DNA of 7,355 nt from an uncultured Streptococcus sp. (GTDB lineage: Bacteria > Bacillota > Bacilli > Lactobacillales > Streptococcaceae): assembly GCA_902470035.1 (NCBI GenBank), contig CABREZ010000074.1, forward strand, positions 1-7,355. The letters are read 5' to 3'. Position numbers and translations under genes: made by a program. Of this stretch, positions 1-5,693 are shown in pieces. How positions within the stretch are numbered: position 1 is the stretch's first letter; each line of letters starts with the position of its first letter. Under the pieces are notes generated by a model, which was not told where the DNA came from, did not search any database, and saw nothing but the letters and a program-made list of their open reading frames with translations.

Positions 1-338
1 CCAACAGATAAGACCTATTCAGGTGATGTGGTTGCCGTTAAGGTTCAAGCTAAGGATGCCAACGGTACACCAGCTGAAACAACATACACACCTAAGATTA
101 CTCCAGTTGTTCCAACAGCAGAGGATGTAACTTCAAAAGATAAACAAGGCCAAACACAAACAGGTAAGCCTAAGTTTACAGAAGGCAATCCAAACATTCC
201 AATGGATGATGATACGCCAGCTACATTCGAAGATGGCTCAACGACTAAGACAATTCCAGGCGAAGGTACTTACACAGTCGCACCAGATGGAAGTGTAACT
301 TTCGTACCAGAAAAATCATTCACAGGAACAGGAACAGG
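1..338 (+). repeat. Perfect 338-bp direct repeat, copy 1
   Basis: Bases 1-338 match 637-974 with no mismatch, at a distance of 636 bp. The first difference is C at 339 against T at 975, and the copies diverge increasingly after that. The match may extend upstream of the window. Synonymous positions are identical too, which points to recent duplication or gene conversion rather than protein-level constraint alone. Confidence 0.95.
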
Positions 339-1932
339 CGTAACAGTTAAACGTGTAGATAAGAACGGTACACCAGTAACAGGTAAGTACACACCAACAG
401 TAACACCGGTAACACCAACTGCAACTCCAGCTGAATCAGTAGCACCTCAAGGTGTAGTTCAAACTGGAACTGTTACTTTCACAGAAGGTGATCCAGTTGC
501 ACCAATCGACAAGGATACGATTACCCTTCTTGATGAAAATGGTCAACCAGCAGCTTCAGTAGTTGCCAAATCACCAGAAGGTAAAGAAATCGGTACCTTC
601 ACAGTTGATAAAACAACAGGTATTGTAACCTTCACACCAACAGATAAGACCTATTCAGGTGATGTGGTTGCCGTTAAGGTTCAAGCTAAGGATGCCAACG
701 GTACACCAGCTGAAACAACATACACACCTAAGATTACTCCAGTTGTTCCAACAGCAGAGGATGTAACTTCAAAAGATAAACAAGGCCAAACACAAACAGG
801 TAAGCCTAAGTTTACAGAAGGCAATCCAAACATTCCAATGGATGATGATACGCCAGCTACATTCGAAGATGGCTCAACGACTAAGACAATTCCAGGCGAA
901 GGTACTTACACAGTCGCACCAGATGGAAGTGTAACTTTCGTACCAGAAAAATCATTCACAGGAACAGGAACAGGTGTAACAGTTAAGCGTGTAGATAAGA
1001 ATGGTACACCAGTAACAGCTAAATACACACCAACTGTAACTCCAGTAACACCAACAGGTGAACCAGCCAGAACTATTGGCCCTAAAGGTCAAGAACAGTC
1101 TGGTAAGCCAAGCTTCAAGGAAGGTGATCCAATTGTTCCAATGAACGATGCCGTTCCGGCTACATTTGACGATGGTTCAACAATGAAGACAATTCCAGGT
1201 GTTGGTACGTATACAGTAGCTCCTGACGGAACTGTAACCTTTAAACCTGAACCAGAATTTACTGGAAAAGCACCATCTGTAACTGTTGTCCGTGAAGATA
1301 TGAATGGAACAAAAGCTTCTGCAACGTACACGCCAACTGTACTTCCTGTTACTACATTTGTAGACAAAGAAGGTAAAGCAATTCCGGGATATCCAACTGA
1401 GGACAATGAACAACCTAAGAAAGAAATTCCAGGATACCGCTTCGTAGAGACTAAGAAGCTTCCAAATGGTGACACAGAACATGTTTATGAGAAAGTGAAA
1501 ACTAATCATAAGGATAAGGAAGGTAACGAGATTCCAGGTTATCCGATTGAGGATGGCGAAAATCCTAAGAGAGAGATTCCAGGATACCGCTTCGTAGAGA
1601 CTAAGAAACTTCCAAACGGTGATACAGAACACATTTATGAAAAAGTTCCAACGCCAGATCCAGTTCCGACACCAGATCCAATGCCAAGGCCAGATCCGGT
1701 TCCTACACCAACTCCGGTTCCAACCCCGGCACCTACTCCGGATCCAGTTCCAACACCAGATCCAAAACCAGTTCCAGAAACTAAGGAAATTAAATTCATC
1801 AATCCTTCTGATGAAACAGCAGTTCTTCCTGAAACTGGTACTGAGGAAACTTCTAAAACAGGTCTTGCTCTTCTAAGTGCTTTAACAGGTCTTTCATTGT
1901 TTGGACTTGCTAAACGTAAAAAAGAAGACTAA
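1..1932 (+). CDS. CshA-type fibrillar LPXTG surface adhesin, C-terminal part (5' truncated)
   Basis: The reading frame is open from base 1, so the true start lies upstream; the GTG at 28 is only an internal Val codon. The visible 643 residues contain, in order: the end of a CshA-type repeat, then alternating ~112- and 100-residue fibril repeats (1-1350), two 50-residue MucBP-like repeats (1351-1647), a Pro-rich stretch with PTPDP units (1645-1776), and a sortase signal with LPETG, a hydrophobic span and a KRKKED tail. There are no cysteines. In the CshA family such repeats form long peritrichous fibrils, and the missing N-terminal region is the non-repetitive ligand-binding part (fibronectin, other oral bacteria). 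Sortase A would link the LPET threonine to peptidoglycan. Assignment to the CshA family rests on repeat character and architecture; the ligand cannot be inferred from this fragment. A terminator follows directly, so it is not co-transcribed with folA. Confidence 0.9.
   Translation, partial: PTDKTYSGDVVAVKVQAKDANGTPAETTYTPKITPVVPTAEDVTSKDKQGQTQTGKPKFTEGNPNIPMDDDTPATFEDGSTTKTIPGEGTYTVAPDGSVTFVPEKSFTGTGTGVTVKRVDKNGTPVTGKYTPTVTPVTPTATPAESVAPQGVVQTGTVTFTEGDPVAPIDKDTITLLDENGQPAASVVAKSPEGKEIGTFTVDKTTGIVTFTPTDKTYSGDVVAVKVQAKDANGTPAETTYTPKITPVVPTAEDVTSKDKQGQTQTGKPKFTEGNPNIPMDDDTPATFEDGSTTKTIPGEGTYTVAPDGSVTFVPEKSFTGTGTGVTVKRVDKNGTPVTAKYTPTVTPVTPTGEPARTIGPKGQEQSGKPSFKEGDPIVPMNDAVPATFDDGSTMKTIPGVGTYTVAPDGTVTFKPEPEFTGKAPSVTVVREDMNGTKASATYTPTVLPVTTFVDKEGKAIPGYPTEDNEQPKKEIPGYRFVETKKLPNGDTEHVYEKVKTNHKDKEGNEIPGYPIEDGENPKREIPGYRFVETKKLPNGDTEHIYEKVPTPDPVPTPDPMPRPDPVPTPTPVPTPAPTPDPVPTPDPKPVPETKEIKFINPSDETAVLPETGTEETSKTGLALLSALTGLSLFGLAKRKKED
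637..974 (+). repeat. Perfect 338-bp direct repeat, copy 2
   Basis: This is the second copy of bases 1-338, in the same reading frame (636 bp is 212 codons). Recombination between the copies would remove or add exactly one A+B fibril pair without shifting the frame. Such perfect repeats are also a common site of collapse in short-read assemblies. Confidence 0.95.
1351..1647 (+). repeat. Two MucBP-like 50-residue repeats
   Basis: Two in-frame units with a 150-bp period follow the fibril repeats (1351-1500 and 1501-1647). Both contain a DKEG core, an IPGYP motif, and the identical stretch IPGYRFVETKKLPNGDTEH, ending in YEKV. At the DNA level 1426-1457 is identical to 1576-1607. The pattern resembles MucBP-type modules found near the wall-proximal end of Gram-positive surface proteins. 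I name it MucBP-like because I recognise the style, not from a profile match; it could be another stalk module. Confidence 0.6.
1645..1776 (+). repeat. Pro-rich wall-spanning region (PTPDPVPTPDP type)
   Basis: Forty-four residues are built from V-P-T-P-D-P units with variants (MPRPDP, TPTPVP, APTPDP). Proline falls at nearly every second position with regularly spaced Asp. Such stretches sit just before LPXTG signals and are thought to thread the peptidoglycan. The repetitive DNA makes length changes in six-base steps plausible. Confidence 0.85.
1825..1929 (+). other. LPXTG sortase signal (LPETG, hydrophobic span, KRKKED tail)
   Basis: LPETG is encoded at 1825-1839. A linker (TEETSKT) leads to a 17-residue hydrophobic segment at 1861-1911, and the charged tail KRKKED fills 1912-1929. 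The order and spacing match class A sortase substrates. This marks the true C-terminus and the final wall attachment of the protein. Confidence 0.95.
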
Positions 1933-1936
1933 GGTT

Positions 1937-1950
1937 TGAGAAATTTCTCA
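1937..1950. other. Perfect 14-bp palindrome after the adhesin stop codon
   Basis: TGAGAAATTTCTCA is self-complementary and lies between the adhesin stop codon (1930-1932) and the terminator at 1952. In RNA it could form only a small, weak hairpin with few G-C pairs. It may be an extra 3'-end structure or chance in AT-rich sequence; no function is assigned. Confidence 0.4.
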
Positions 1951-1951
1951 T

Positions 1952-1980
1952 AAAAAACCGCGTTAATTCGCGGTTTTTTT
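1952..1980 (+). terminator. Rho-independent terminator of the adhesin gene
   Basis: AAAAAACCGCG (1952-1962), a six-base loop TTAATT, and CGCGGTTTTTTT (1969-1980) form an 11-bp stem with five G-C pairs and a T run. The A tract before the stem could give some termination on the opposite strand as well, but no minus-strand gene is seen. It separates the adhesin from the folA cluster. Confidence 0.93.
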
Positions 1981-1999
1981 GATGGAAAAATAGGAAGTT

Positions 2000-2015
2000 T
2001 TGCTTAAGGAAGCAA
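2000..2015. other. Inverted repeat upstream of the folA promoter
   Basis: TTGCTT (2000-2005) and AAGCAA (2010-2015) are separated by AAGG. It sits about 33 bp before the -10 element, where an operator could lie, but I recognise no regulator that binds it. It may be chance. Confidence 0.3.
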
Positions 2016-2045
2016 TAGTTAGAAACAGTCTTTTCTTGAAAAATT

Positions 2046-2054
2046 TGATAAAAT
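2046..2054 (+). promoter_or_regulatory. Extended -10 promoter for the folA-clpX-engB cluster
   Basis: TGATAAAAT gives a TG-extended -10 element with hexamer TAAAAT at 2049-2054, five of six to consensus. No good -35 is found 16-18 bp upstream, which is tolerated when the TG extension is present. The start of transcription would be near 2061, leaving a leader of about 20 bases before folA with AAAGGA (2069-2074) as ribosome site. Confidence 0.65.
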
Positions 2055-2081
2055 AGAATTATCAGTATAAAGGATGAAGAA

Positions 2082-2594
2082 ATGAGTAAGAAAGTAATTG
2101 GCATTTGGGCTCAGACGAAGAATGGAGTGATTGGCAAAGACCAGGTAATGCCTTGGCATTTACCAGCTGAATTACAGCATTTTAAACAAACGACAACGGG
2201 CCATGCGATCCTTATGGGGAGAGTTACCTACGAAGGGTTAAACAAACGTGTCCTTCCAAATCGGACCAATATCATTCTCTCCAGAGATGACAAGTATGAT
2301 GTAGAGAATGAAAAAGTTTTGTTAAAAACGGCCGTTGAGGATGTTTTAGACTGGTATAAGGGACAGGATCAGTCACTCTTTATTATTGGTGGAGAGAAAG
2401 TTATCCGCCTTTTTGAACCTTATCTTGAGGAGCTCTATCAGACTGTGATCGATGCTGAATTGGAAGGAGATACCTATTTCCCAGAAAACTTTCAGTGGGA
2501 TCAGTTCCAGTTACTGGACGAGCGGACAATCGAAAATGACGAAAAGAACCCTTACGATTTCACCATTAGACATTTTAAAAGAAAGGAAGACTAG
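2082..2594 (+). CDS. folA: Dihydrofolate reductase
   Basis: This gene (dfr/dhfR in streptococcal literature) reduces dihydrofolate to tetrahydrofolate with NADPH in the cytosol, feeding thymidylate, purine and formyl-methionine synthesis; it is the target of trimethoprim. The 170-residue product is the usual bacterial length. Visible hallmarks are the IWAQTKNGVIG N-terminus, MPWHLPAEL with the catalytic acidic residue E30, ILMGRVTYEG (43-52), LFIIGGEKVI (99-108) at the cofactor site, and a C-terminal EKNPYDFTI segment. By alignment from memory, the Ile equivalent to pneumococcal I100 (a Leu in trimethoprim-resistant strains) is I102 here and is unchanged, so this position gives no sign of resistance. 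The ATG is chosen because AAAGGA lies 7 bp upstream. The stop is 3 bp before the next small gene. Confidence 0.97.
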   Translation: MSKKVIGIWAQTKNGVIGKDQVMPWHLPAELQHFKQTTTGHAILMGRVTYEGLNKRVLPNRTNIILSRDDKYDVENEKVLLKTAVEDVLDWYKGQDQSLFIIGGEKVIRLFEPYLEELYQTVIDAELEGDTYFPENFQWDQFQLLDERTIENDEKNPYDFTIRHFKRKED

Positions 2595-2597
2595 TTC

Positions 2598-2771
2598 ATG
2601 GAACGTAGTATCTTTGGCTTTTTTACAGCTGTTTTATGTGTGATTTGCCTGGTATGTGCTTCCCAGACTCTTCGGAAAAAGCGCTATGGCTTAGCCACCC
2701 TCTTCTTGTTAAATGCCTTTACTAATCTTGTGAATTCTATTCACGCCTTTTATATGACTTTATTTAAATAA
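2598..2771 (+). CDS. Small two-helix membrane protein between folA and clpX
   Basis: This 57-residue frame starts 3 bp after the folA stop, with AAAGGA (2582-2587) 10 bp before its ATG. Residues 5-21 (IFGFFTAVLCVICLVCA) and about 32-55 are hydrophobic. They are separated by a basic turn, QTLRKKRYG (23-31), which by the positive-inside rule would place the turn in the cytoplasm. It carries three cysteines in the first helix (C14, C17, C20) and a conserved-looking NAFTNLVNSIHAFYM helix. I recognise no family. I recall an unlabelled small gene in the same place between dfr and clpX in the pneumococcus, which would support it being real, but that is memory and not checked. Function is unknown; co-transcription with folA and clpX is inferred from spacing. 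Confidence 0.75.
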   Translation: MERSIFGFFTAVLCVICLVCASQTLRKKRYGLATLFLLNAFTNLVNSIHAFYMTLFK

Positions 2772-2804
2772 ATTACAAACAGACTATAGAATCGGGAGAA
2801 GAAA

Positions 2805-4037
2805 ATGCCTACAAATCAATCAAACGATATGATGGTTTATTGTTCGTTTTGTGGTAAGAACCAAGACGAAGTACAGAAGATTATTGCTGGGAACAATGCC
2901 TTTATCTGTAATGAATGTGTTGAGTTAGCCCAAGAAATCATTCGAGAAGAATTAGCTGAGGAAGTCTTGGCAGACCTTTCAGAGGTTCCAAAACCAATCG
3001 AACTTCTCAATATCCTTAACCACTATGTCATCGGTCAAGATCGTGCTAAACGAGCACTAGCAGTAGCTGTCTACAATCACTACAAACGGATTAACTTCCA
3101 CGAAAATCGTGAAGATGACAATGATGTGGATCTACAAAAATCAAACATTTTGATGGTCGGTCCTACTGGTTCAGGAAAAACTTTCTTGGCTCAAACGCTT
3201 GCTAAGAGTTTAAATGTGCCATTTGCCATCGCCGATGCCACAGCCTTGACAGAAGCGGGTTACGTCGGAGAAGACGTTGAGAACATCCTTCTTAAGCTCT
3301 TGCAAGCAGCTGACTTCAATATTGAACGTGCTGAGCGAGGTATCATCTATGTTGATGAAATTGATAAGATTGCCAAGAAGAGTGAGAACGTCTCTATCAC
3401 CCGCGATGTATCTGGTGAGGGGGTACAGCAAGCCCTTTTGAAGATCATCGAGGGTACTGTAGCGAGTGTTCCACCTCAAGGCGGACGCAAGCATCCTCAA
3501 CAAGAGATGATTCAGGTTGACACCAAAAACATTCTTTTCATCGTTGGTGGAGCCTTTGATGGGATTGAAGAAATTGTGAAGCAACGTCTAGGTGAAAAAA
3601 TTATCGGATTTGGCCAAAATAACAAAGCCATTGATGAATCCAGCTCTTATATGCAAGAAATCATTGCAGAAGATATTCAAAAATTCGGTATTATTCCTGA
3701 GTTGATTGGTCGTCTCCCTGTTCTTGCTGCATTAGAGCAATTGACAGTGGATGACTTGGTTCGTATTTTGAAAGAACCAAGAAATGCCTTGGTGAAACAA
3801 TATCAAGCTCTCTTATCCTTTGACGACGTTGAATTGGAATTTGATGACGAAGCACTAGAAGAAATTGCAAGCAAAGCCATTGAGCGCAAGACTGGTGCTC
3901 GCGGACTACGCTCCATCATCGAAGAAACTATGTTGGATGTGATGTTTGAAGTTCCAAGTAAAGAAGACGTCAAACTGGTTCGAATCACTAAAGAAGCAGT
4001 TAACGGAACTGAAAAACCAATTTTAGAAACTGCCTAG
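2805..4037 (+). CDS. clpX: ATP-dependent Clp protease ATP-binding subunit ClpX
   Basis: ClpX is the hexameric AAA+ unfoldase that selects proteins and threads them into the ClpP chamber; in streptococci it affects competence, stress survival and virulence. The 410-residue product is full length. It has the N-terminal zinc-binding domain (C13, C16, C35, C38), Walker A GPTGSGKT (119-126), pore loop GYVG (152-155), Walker B IIYVDEID (180-187), the RKH substrate loop (228-230), the ClpP-docking loop IGF (267-269), PELIGRLP (297-304) with the subunit-interface Arg, and sensor 2 GARGLR (363-368). The ATG is preceded by GGGAGAAG. It lies 33 bp after the small membrane protein and 11 bp before engB, so one transcript is likely. 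I see no CtsR-type operator upstream. clpP is not in the window. Confidence 0.98.
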   Translation: MPTNQSNDMMVYCSFCGKNQDEVQKIIAGNNAFICNECVELAQEIIREELAEEVLADLSEVPKPIELLNILNHYVIGQDRAKRALAVAVYNHYKRINFHENREDDNDVDLQKSNILMVGPTGSGKTFLAQTLAKSLNVPFAIADATALTEAGYVGEDVENILLKLLQAADFNIERAERGIIYVDEIDKIAKKSENVSITRDVSGEGVQQALLKIIEGTVASVPPQGGRKHPQQEMIQVDTKNILFIVGGAFDGIEEIVKQRLGEKIIGFGQNNKAIDESSSYMQEIIAEDIQKFGIIPELIGRLPVLAALEQLTVDDLVRILKEPRNALVKQYQALLSFDDVELEFDDEALEEIASKAIERKTGARGLRSIIEETMLDVMFEVPSKEDVKLVRITKEAVNGTEKPILETA

Positions 4038-4048
4038 AAAGAAATTCT

Positions 4049-4645
4049 ATGAAAGTAAATACTCATAATGCGGATATTCTCTTGAGTGCTGCTAATAAAA
4101 GCCATTATCCTCAAGATGATATCCCAGAAGTTGCACTTGCCGGTCGATCAAATGTCGGCAAGTCTTCTTTTATAAATACCATGCTAAATCGAAAGAATTT
4201 GGCCCGTACATCTGGAAAACCAGGAAAAACACAGTTATTAAACTTTTTCAATATCGATGACAAACTTCGTTTTGTCGATGTACCCGGCTATGGTTATGCC
4301 CGTGTCTCCAAAAAAGAACGCGAGAAATGGGGCAAGATGATTGAAGAATATCTGACAACGAGAGAAAATTTAAGAGCGGTTGTCAGCCTAGTCGATCTTC
4401 GTCATGAACCCTCAGCAGATGATGTTCAGATGTACGAGTTTTTAAAATATTACGAGATTCCTGTTATCTTGGTTGCGACGAAAGCCGACAAAATTCCAAG
4501 AGGAAAATGGAACAAGCATGAATCCATGATCAAGAAGAAATTGGATTTTGATAAAACTGATATCTTTATCATCTTTTCATCGGCCAATAAAACTGGAGTA
4601 GAAGAAGCTTGGGATGCAATTTTTGACTTTGGCTTTTCGAAATAA
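4049..4645 (+). CDS. engB: Ribosome biogenesis GTP-binding protein EngB/YsxC
   Basis: EngB (YsxC, YihA) is a small GTPase that acts late in assembly of the 50S ribosomal subunit and is essential in many bacteria. The 198-residue protein shows the TRAFAC GTPase motifs: G1 GRSNVGKSS (32-40), a G2 region with T61 in GKTQLLNFF, G3 DVPGYG (77-82), G4 TKAD (144-147) and G5 SSA (177-179). The KPGKTQ and GYGYARVSKKEREKW segments are typical of this family as opposed to Era or EngA. It begins 11 bp after clpX with only a weak A/G-rich ribosome site (about 4038-4044), suggesting coupling to clpX translation. The clpX-engB pairing is common in Firmicutes. No convincing terminator follows it, so readthrough into the next unit is possible. 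Confidence 0.97.
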   Translation: MKVNTHNADILLSAANKSHYPQDDIPEVALAGRSNVGKSSFINTMLNRKNLARTSGKPGKTQLLNFFNIDDKLRFVDVPGYGYARVSKKEREKWGKMIEEYLTTRENLRAVVSLVDLRHEPSADDVQMYEFLKYYEIPVILVATKADKIPRGKWNKHESMIKKKLDFDKTDIFIIFSSANKTGVEEAWDAIFDFGFSK

Positions 4646-4694
4646 ATCGTTTTATTACTGATCTGTTATTTATTTGTTTGATTTATATCGATAT

Positions 4695-4711
4695 TGTAAT
4701 TAAAATGTAAT
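4695..4711 (+). promoter_or_regulatory. WalR/VicR (YycF) box upstream of the glucosaminidase gene
   Basis: TGTAAT-TAAAA-TGTAAT is two direct half-sites separated by five bases. It fits the published WalR consensus TGT(A/T)A(A/T/C)-N5-TGT(A/T)A(A/T/C) at every fixed position. It ends 32 bp before the -10 hexamer, so about -61 to -45 from the predicted start of transcription, a position suited to activation. WalRK controls peptidoglycan hydrolases in Firmicutes, and the gene downstream is one. Binding is inferred, not shown. Confidence 0.75.
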
Positions 4712-4740
4712 ATTGGACTCAACAATTTAATGCTTTTCTG

Positions 4741-4749
4741 TGCTATAAT
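4741..4749 (+). promoter_or_regulatory. Extended -10 promoter of the glucosaminidase gene
   Basis: TGCTATAAT gives a perfect TATAAT hexamer (4744-4749) with a TG extension. No good -35 stands at 16-18 bp; TTGGAC at 4713-4718 is about 25 bp away and too far. A weak -35 agrees with dependence on an activator bound at 4695-4711. The start of transcription would be near 4756, leaving a leader of about 36 bases. Confidence 0.8.
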
Positions 4750-4791
4750 CATCTTAAAGAGTTTTCATTAAAATATTAGGAGATTATCACA

Positions 4792-5490
4792 TTGAAAAAA
4801 TTACTAAATAAATCGAAATTGATTGGATCCTTAGTAGCTCTGGTAGCTGCAGGAACAGTAGCAGCAGCCATGAGTGAGCACGTAGGAAACGTTGGAGCAA
4901 ATGATGAAGCATATTCTCAATATGCAGATCCAACAGAAGCCTTCATCTCACAAATCGGTGAATCTGCTCGCCAACTTGGTCAAGAAAATGATCTGTATGC
5001 ATCTGTTATGATTGCTCAAGCCATTTTAGAAAGTGGTTCAGGTCAATCTGGTTTGTCATCTTATCCACACTACAACCTTTTTGGTATTAAAGGGAGCTAT
5101 GCTGGTCAATCAACAGTGATGCAAACATGGGAAGATGATGGTGCGGGGAATGCCTATACCATCAATGATGCTTTCCGTTCATACCCTAGCTACTATGAAT
5201 CATTGCAAGACTACGTTGCGGTTTTGAAACAAGGTCATTTTGCAGGAGCTTGGAAGAGCAATACAACAAGCTATCAGGATGCAACGGCTGCTTTAACCGG
5301 TGTCTATGCCACTGATACTAGTTACTATGCAAAATTGAACCATATCATTGAAATTTACAACCTTACTCAGTATGATTCATCTAGTGTGTATGGTGGCTAT
5401 GAAGGTACTGTCTACAATCCTTATCGCCAACAATATACAACTCAAGAAATCTTGAACTTGGATATCGCTTGGGCGAATCGTTTCTTGTAA
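4792..5490 (+). CDS. Secreted GH73-type N-acetylglucosaminidase (peptidoglycan hydrolase), TTG start
   Basis: The product is predicted to cleave N-acetylglucosaminyl bonds in the glycan strands of the wall. It starts at TTG, fixed by AGGAG (4778-4782) 9 bp upstream and because only this start gives the signal peptide: K2, K3, K7, K9, then a hydrophobic core at 10-26, with cleavage possible after A26 or A36. The next ATG (residue 27) would remove it. The glucosaminidase domain covers about 46-195, with AQAILESGSGQSGLSS carrying the likely catalytic E80, YNLFGIKG (94-101), and SYPSYYESLQDYV, typical of this family. Residues 196-232 form a Tyr-rich tail (YGGYEGTVYNPYRQQY). There is no choline-binding, SH3 or LysM domain, so how it is held at the wall is unclear. 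It has its own promoter, WalR-like box and terminator. Older annotations call such proteins mannosyl-glycoprotein endo-beta-N-acetylglucosaminidase. Confidence 0.9.
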   Translation: MKKLLNKSKLIGSLVALVAAGTVAAAMSEHVGNVGANDEAYSQYADPTEAFISQIGESARQLGQENDLYASVMIAQAILESGSGQSGLSSYPHYNLFGIKGSYAGQSTVMQTWEDDGAGNAYTINDAFRSYPSYYESLQDYVAVLKQGHFAGAWKSNTTSYQDATAALTGVYATDTSYYAKLNHIIEIYNLTQYDSSSVYGGYEGTVYNPYRQQYTTQEILNLDIAWANRFL

Positions 5491-5512
5491 GATATGATTT
5501 AAATTGAATTTT

Positions 5513-5539
5513 AAACAGACTCTCAAAGTCTGTTTTTTT
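5513..5539 (+). terminator. Rho-independent terminator of the glucosaminidase gene
   Basis: AAACAGACT (5513-5521), loop CTCAA, and AGTCTGTTT (5527-5535) form a 9-bp stem running into a T tract to 5539. It begins 23 bp after the stop codon and isolates this gene from the channel gene that follows. Confidence 0.93.
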
Positions 5540-5555
5540 ATTTCATCGTTTTAAA

Positions 5556-5579
5556 TTTATTTATTTATTTATTTATTTA
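5556..5579. repeat. (TTTA)6 tetranucleotide microsatellite
   Basis: Six uninterrupted TTTA units run from 5556 to 5579, followed by more T. It lies between the glucosaminidase terminator and the promoter of the channel gene, ending 69 bp before the -10 extension. Tetranucleotide tracts of this length can change unit number by slippage. It might act as an AT-rich UP-like element or bend, or be neutral. Confidence 0.9.
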
Positions 5580-5612
5580 TTTTTCTTGTGGGACTCAGGA
5601 TTTTTACTTTAA

Positions 5613-5640
5613 ATTTTTCTGAAAACCTTTTCTGAAAGTC
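5613..5640 (+). promoter_or_regulatory. Two CodY-like palindromes over the -35 region of the channel gene
   Basis: The CodY consensus is AATTTTCWGAAAATT. Bases 5613-5627 match it at 12 of 15 positions with the full core TTTTCTGAAAA, and 5626-5640 match at 10 of 15 with TTTTCTGAAA. The two cores (5615-5624, 5628-5637) are direct copies 13 bp apart. The pair spans about -50 to -23 from the predicted transcription start, which suits repression under amino-acid-rich conditions. An alternative reading is a degenerate CcpA site at 5620-5633, but that lacks the central CG. Confidence 0.5.
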
Positions 5641-5647
5641 TATTCTA

Positions 5648-5656
5648 TGATATAAT
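5648..5656 (+). promoter_or_regulatory. Extended -10 promoter of the formate/nitrite channel gene
   Basis: TGATATAAT has a perfect TATAAT (5651-5656) with TG extension. The -35 position (5628-5633, TTTTCT) is poor and falls in the CodY-like repeats. The predicted start of transcription is near 5663, with a leader of about 31 bases. The hexamer overlaps the upstream ATG at 5655, which rules out that codon as the start. Confidence 0.8.
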
Positions 5657-5693
5657 GAAGAAGTTCACAAATTCAATATATAAGGAGATTCAG

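Larger units (their letters stand above)
1..1350 (+). repeat. CshA-type fibril repeats (A-B-A-B-C arrangement)
   Basis: Two repeat classes alternate. Class A (partial at 1-120, complete at 421-756) carries a VTFTEGDPVAPID motif. Class B (121-420 and 757-1056) carries FTEGNPNIPMDDD and GTYTVAPDGSVTF. A last, diverged B-like unit occupies 1057-1350, with FKEGDPIVPMND and GTYTVAPDGTVTF. Each unit ends in a TYTP(K/T) segment followed by PV. The DNA period of one A+B pair is 636 bp. Repeats of this kind are beta-rich modules that stack into the fibril shaft, so repeat number sets how far the binding domain projects. Confidence 0.85.

Noticed and set aside
1..1350. Repeat array considered as CRISPR or other non-coding array
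   Set aside because: The repeats are in frame, about 300-336 bp, and encode fibril modules; there are no short direct repeats with unique spacers.
1089..1632. Minus-strand frames opposite the adhesin
   Set aside because: They lie wholly inside repeat-coding DNA, lack ribosome sites, and arise from the repeat composition.
2082..2594. Trimethoprim-resistant form of dihydrofolate reductase
   Set aside because: The residue equivalent to pneumococcal I100 is still Ile (I102), and the gene sits in its native chromosomal context with no mobile element nearby.
2762..2790. Separate promoter for clpX with TATAGA at 2785-2790
   Set aside because: There is no -35 or TG extension, and the gap is only 33 bp; operon transcription is simpler.
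4640..4694. Terminator after engB (AATAAA/TTTATT at 4641-4656, and the ATATCGATAT palindrome at 4685)
   Set aside because: The stems are short and almost only A-T, without a proper T run.
5620..5633. CcpA (cre) site before the channel gene
   Set aside because: The central CG, the most constant part of cre, is CC here and the last base also fails; the CodY reading fits better.
5655..5693. Longer start for the channel gene at the ATG at 5655
   Set aside because: The ATG overlaps the TATAAT hexamer of its own promoter and has no ribosome site; the ATG at 5694 has AAGGAG at good spacing.
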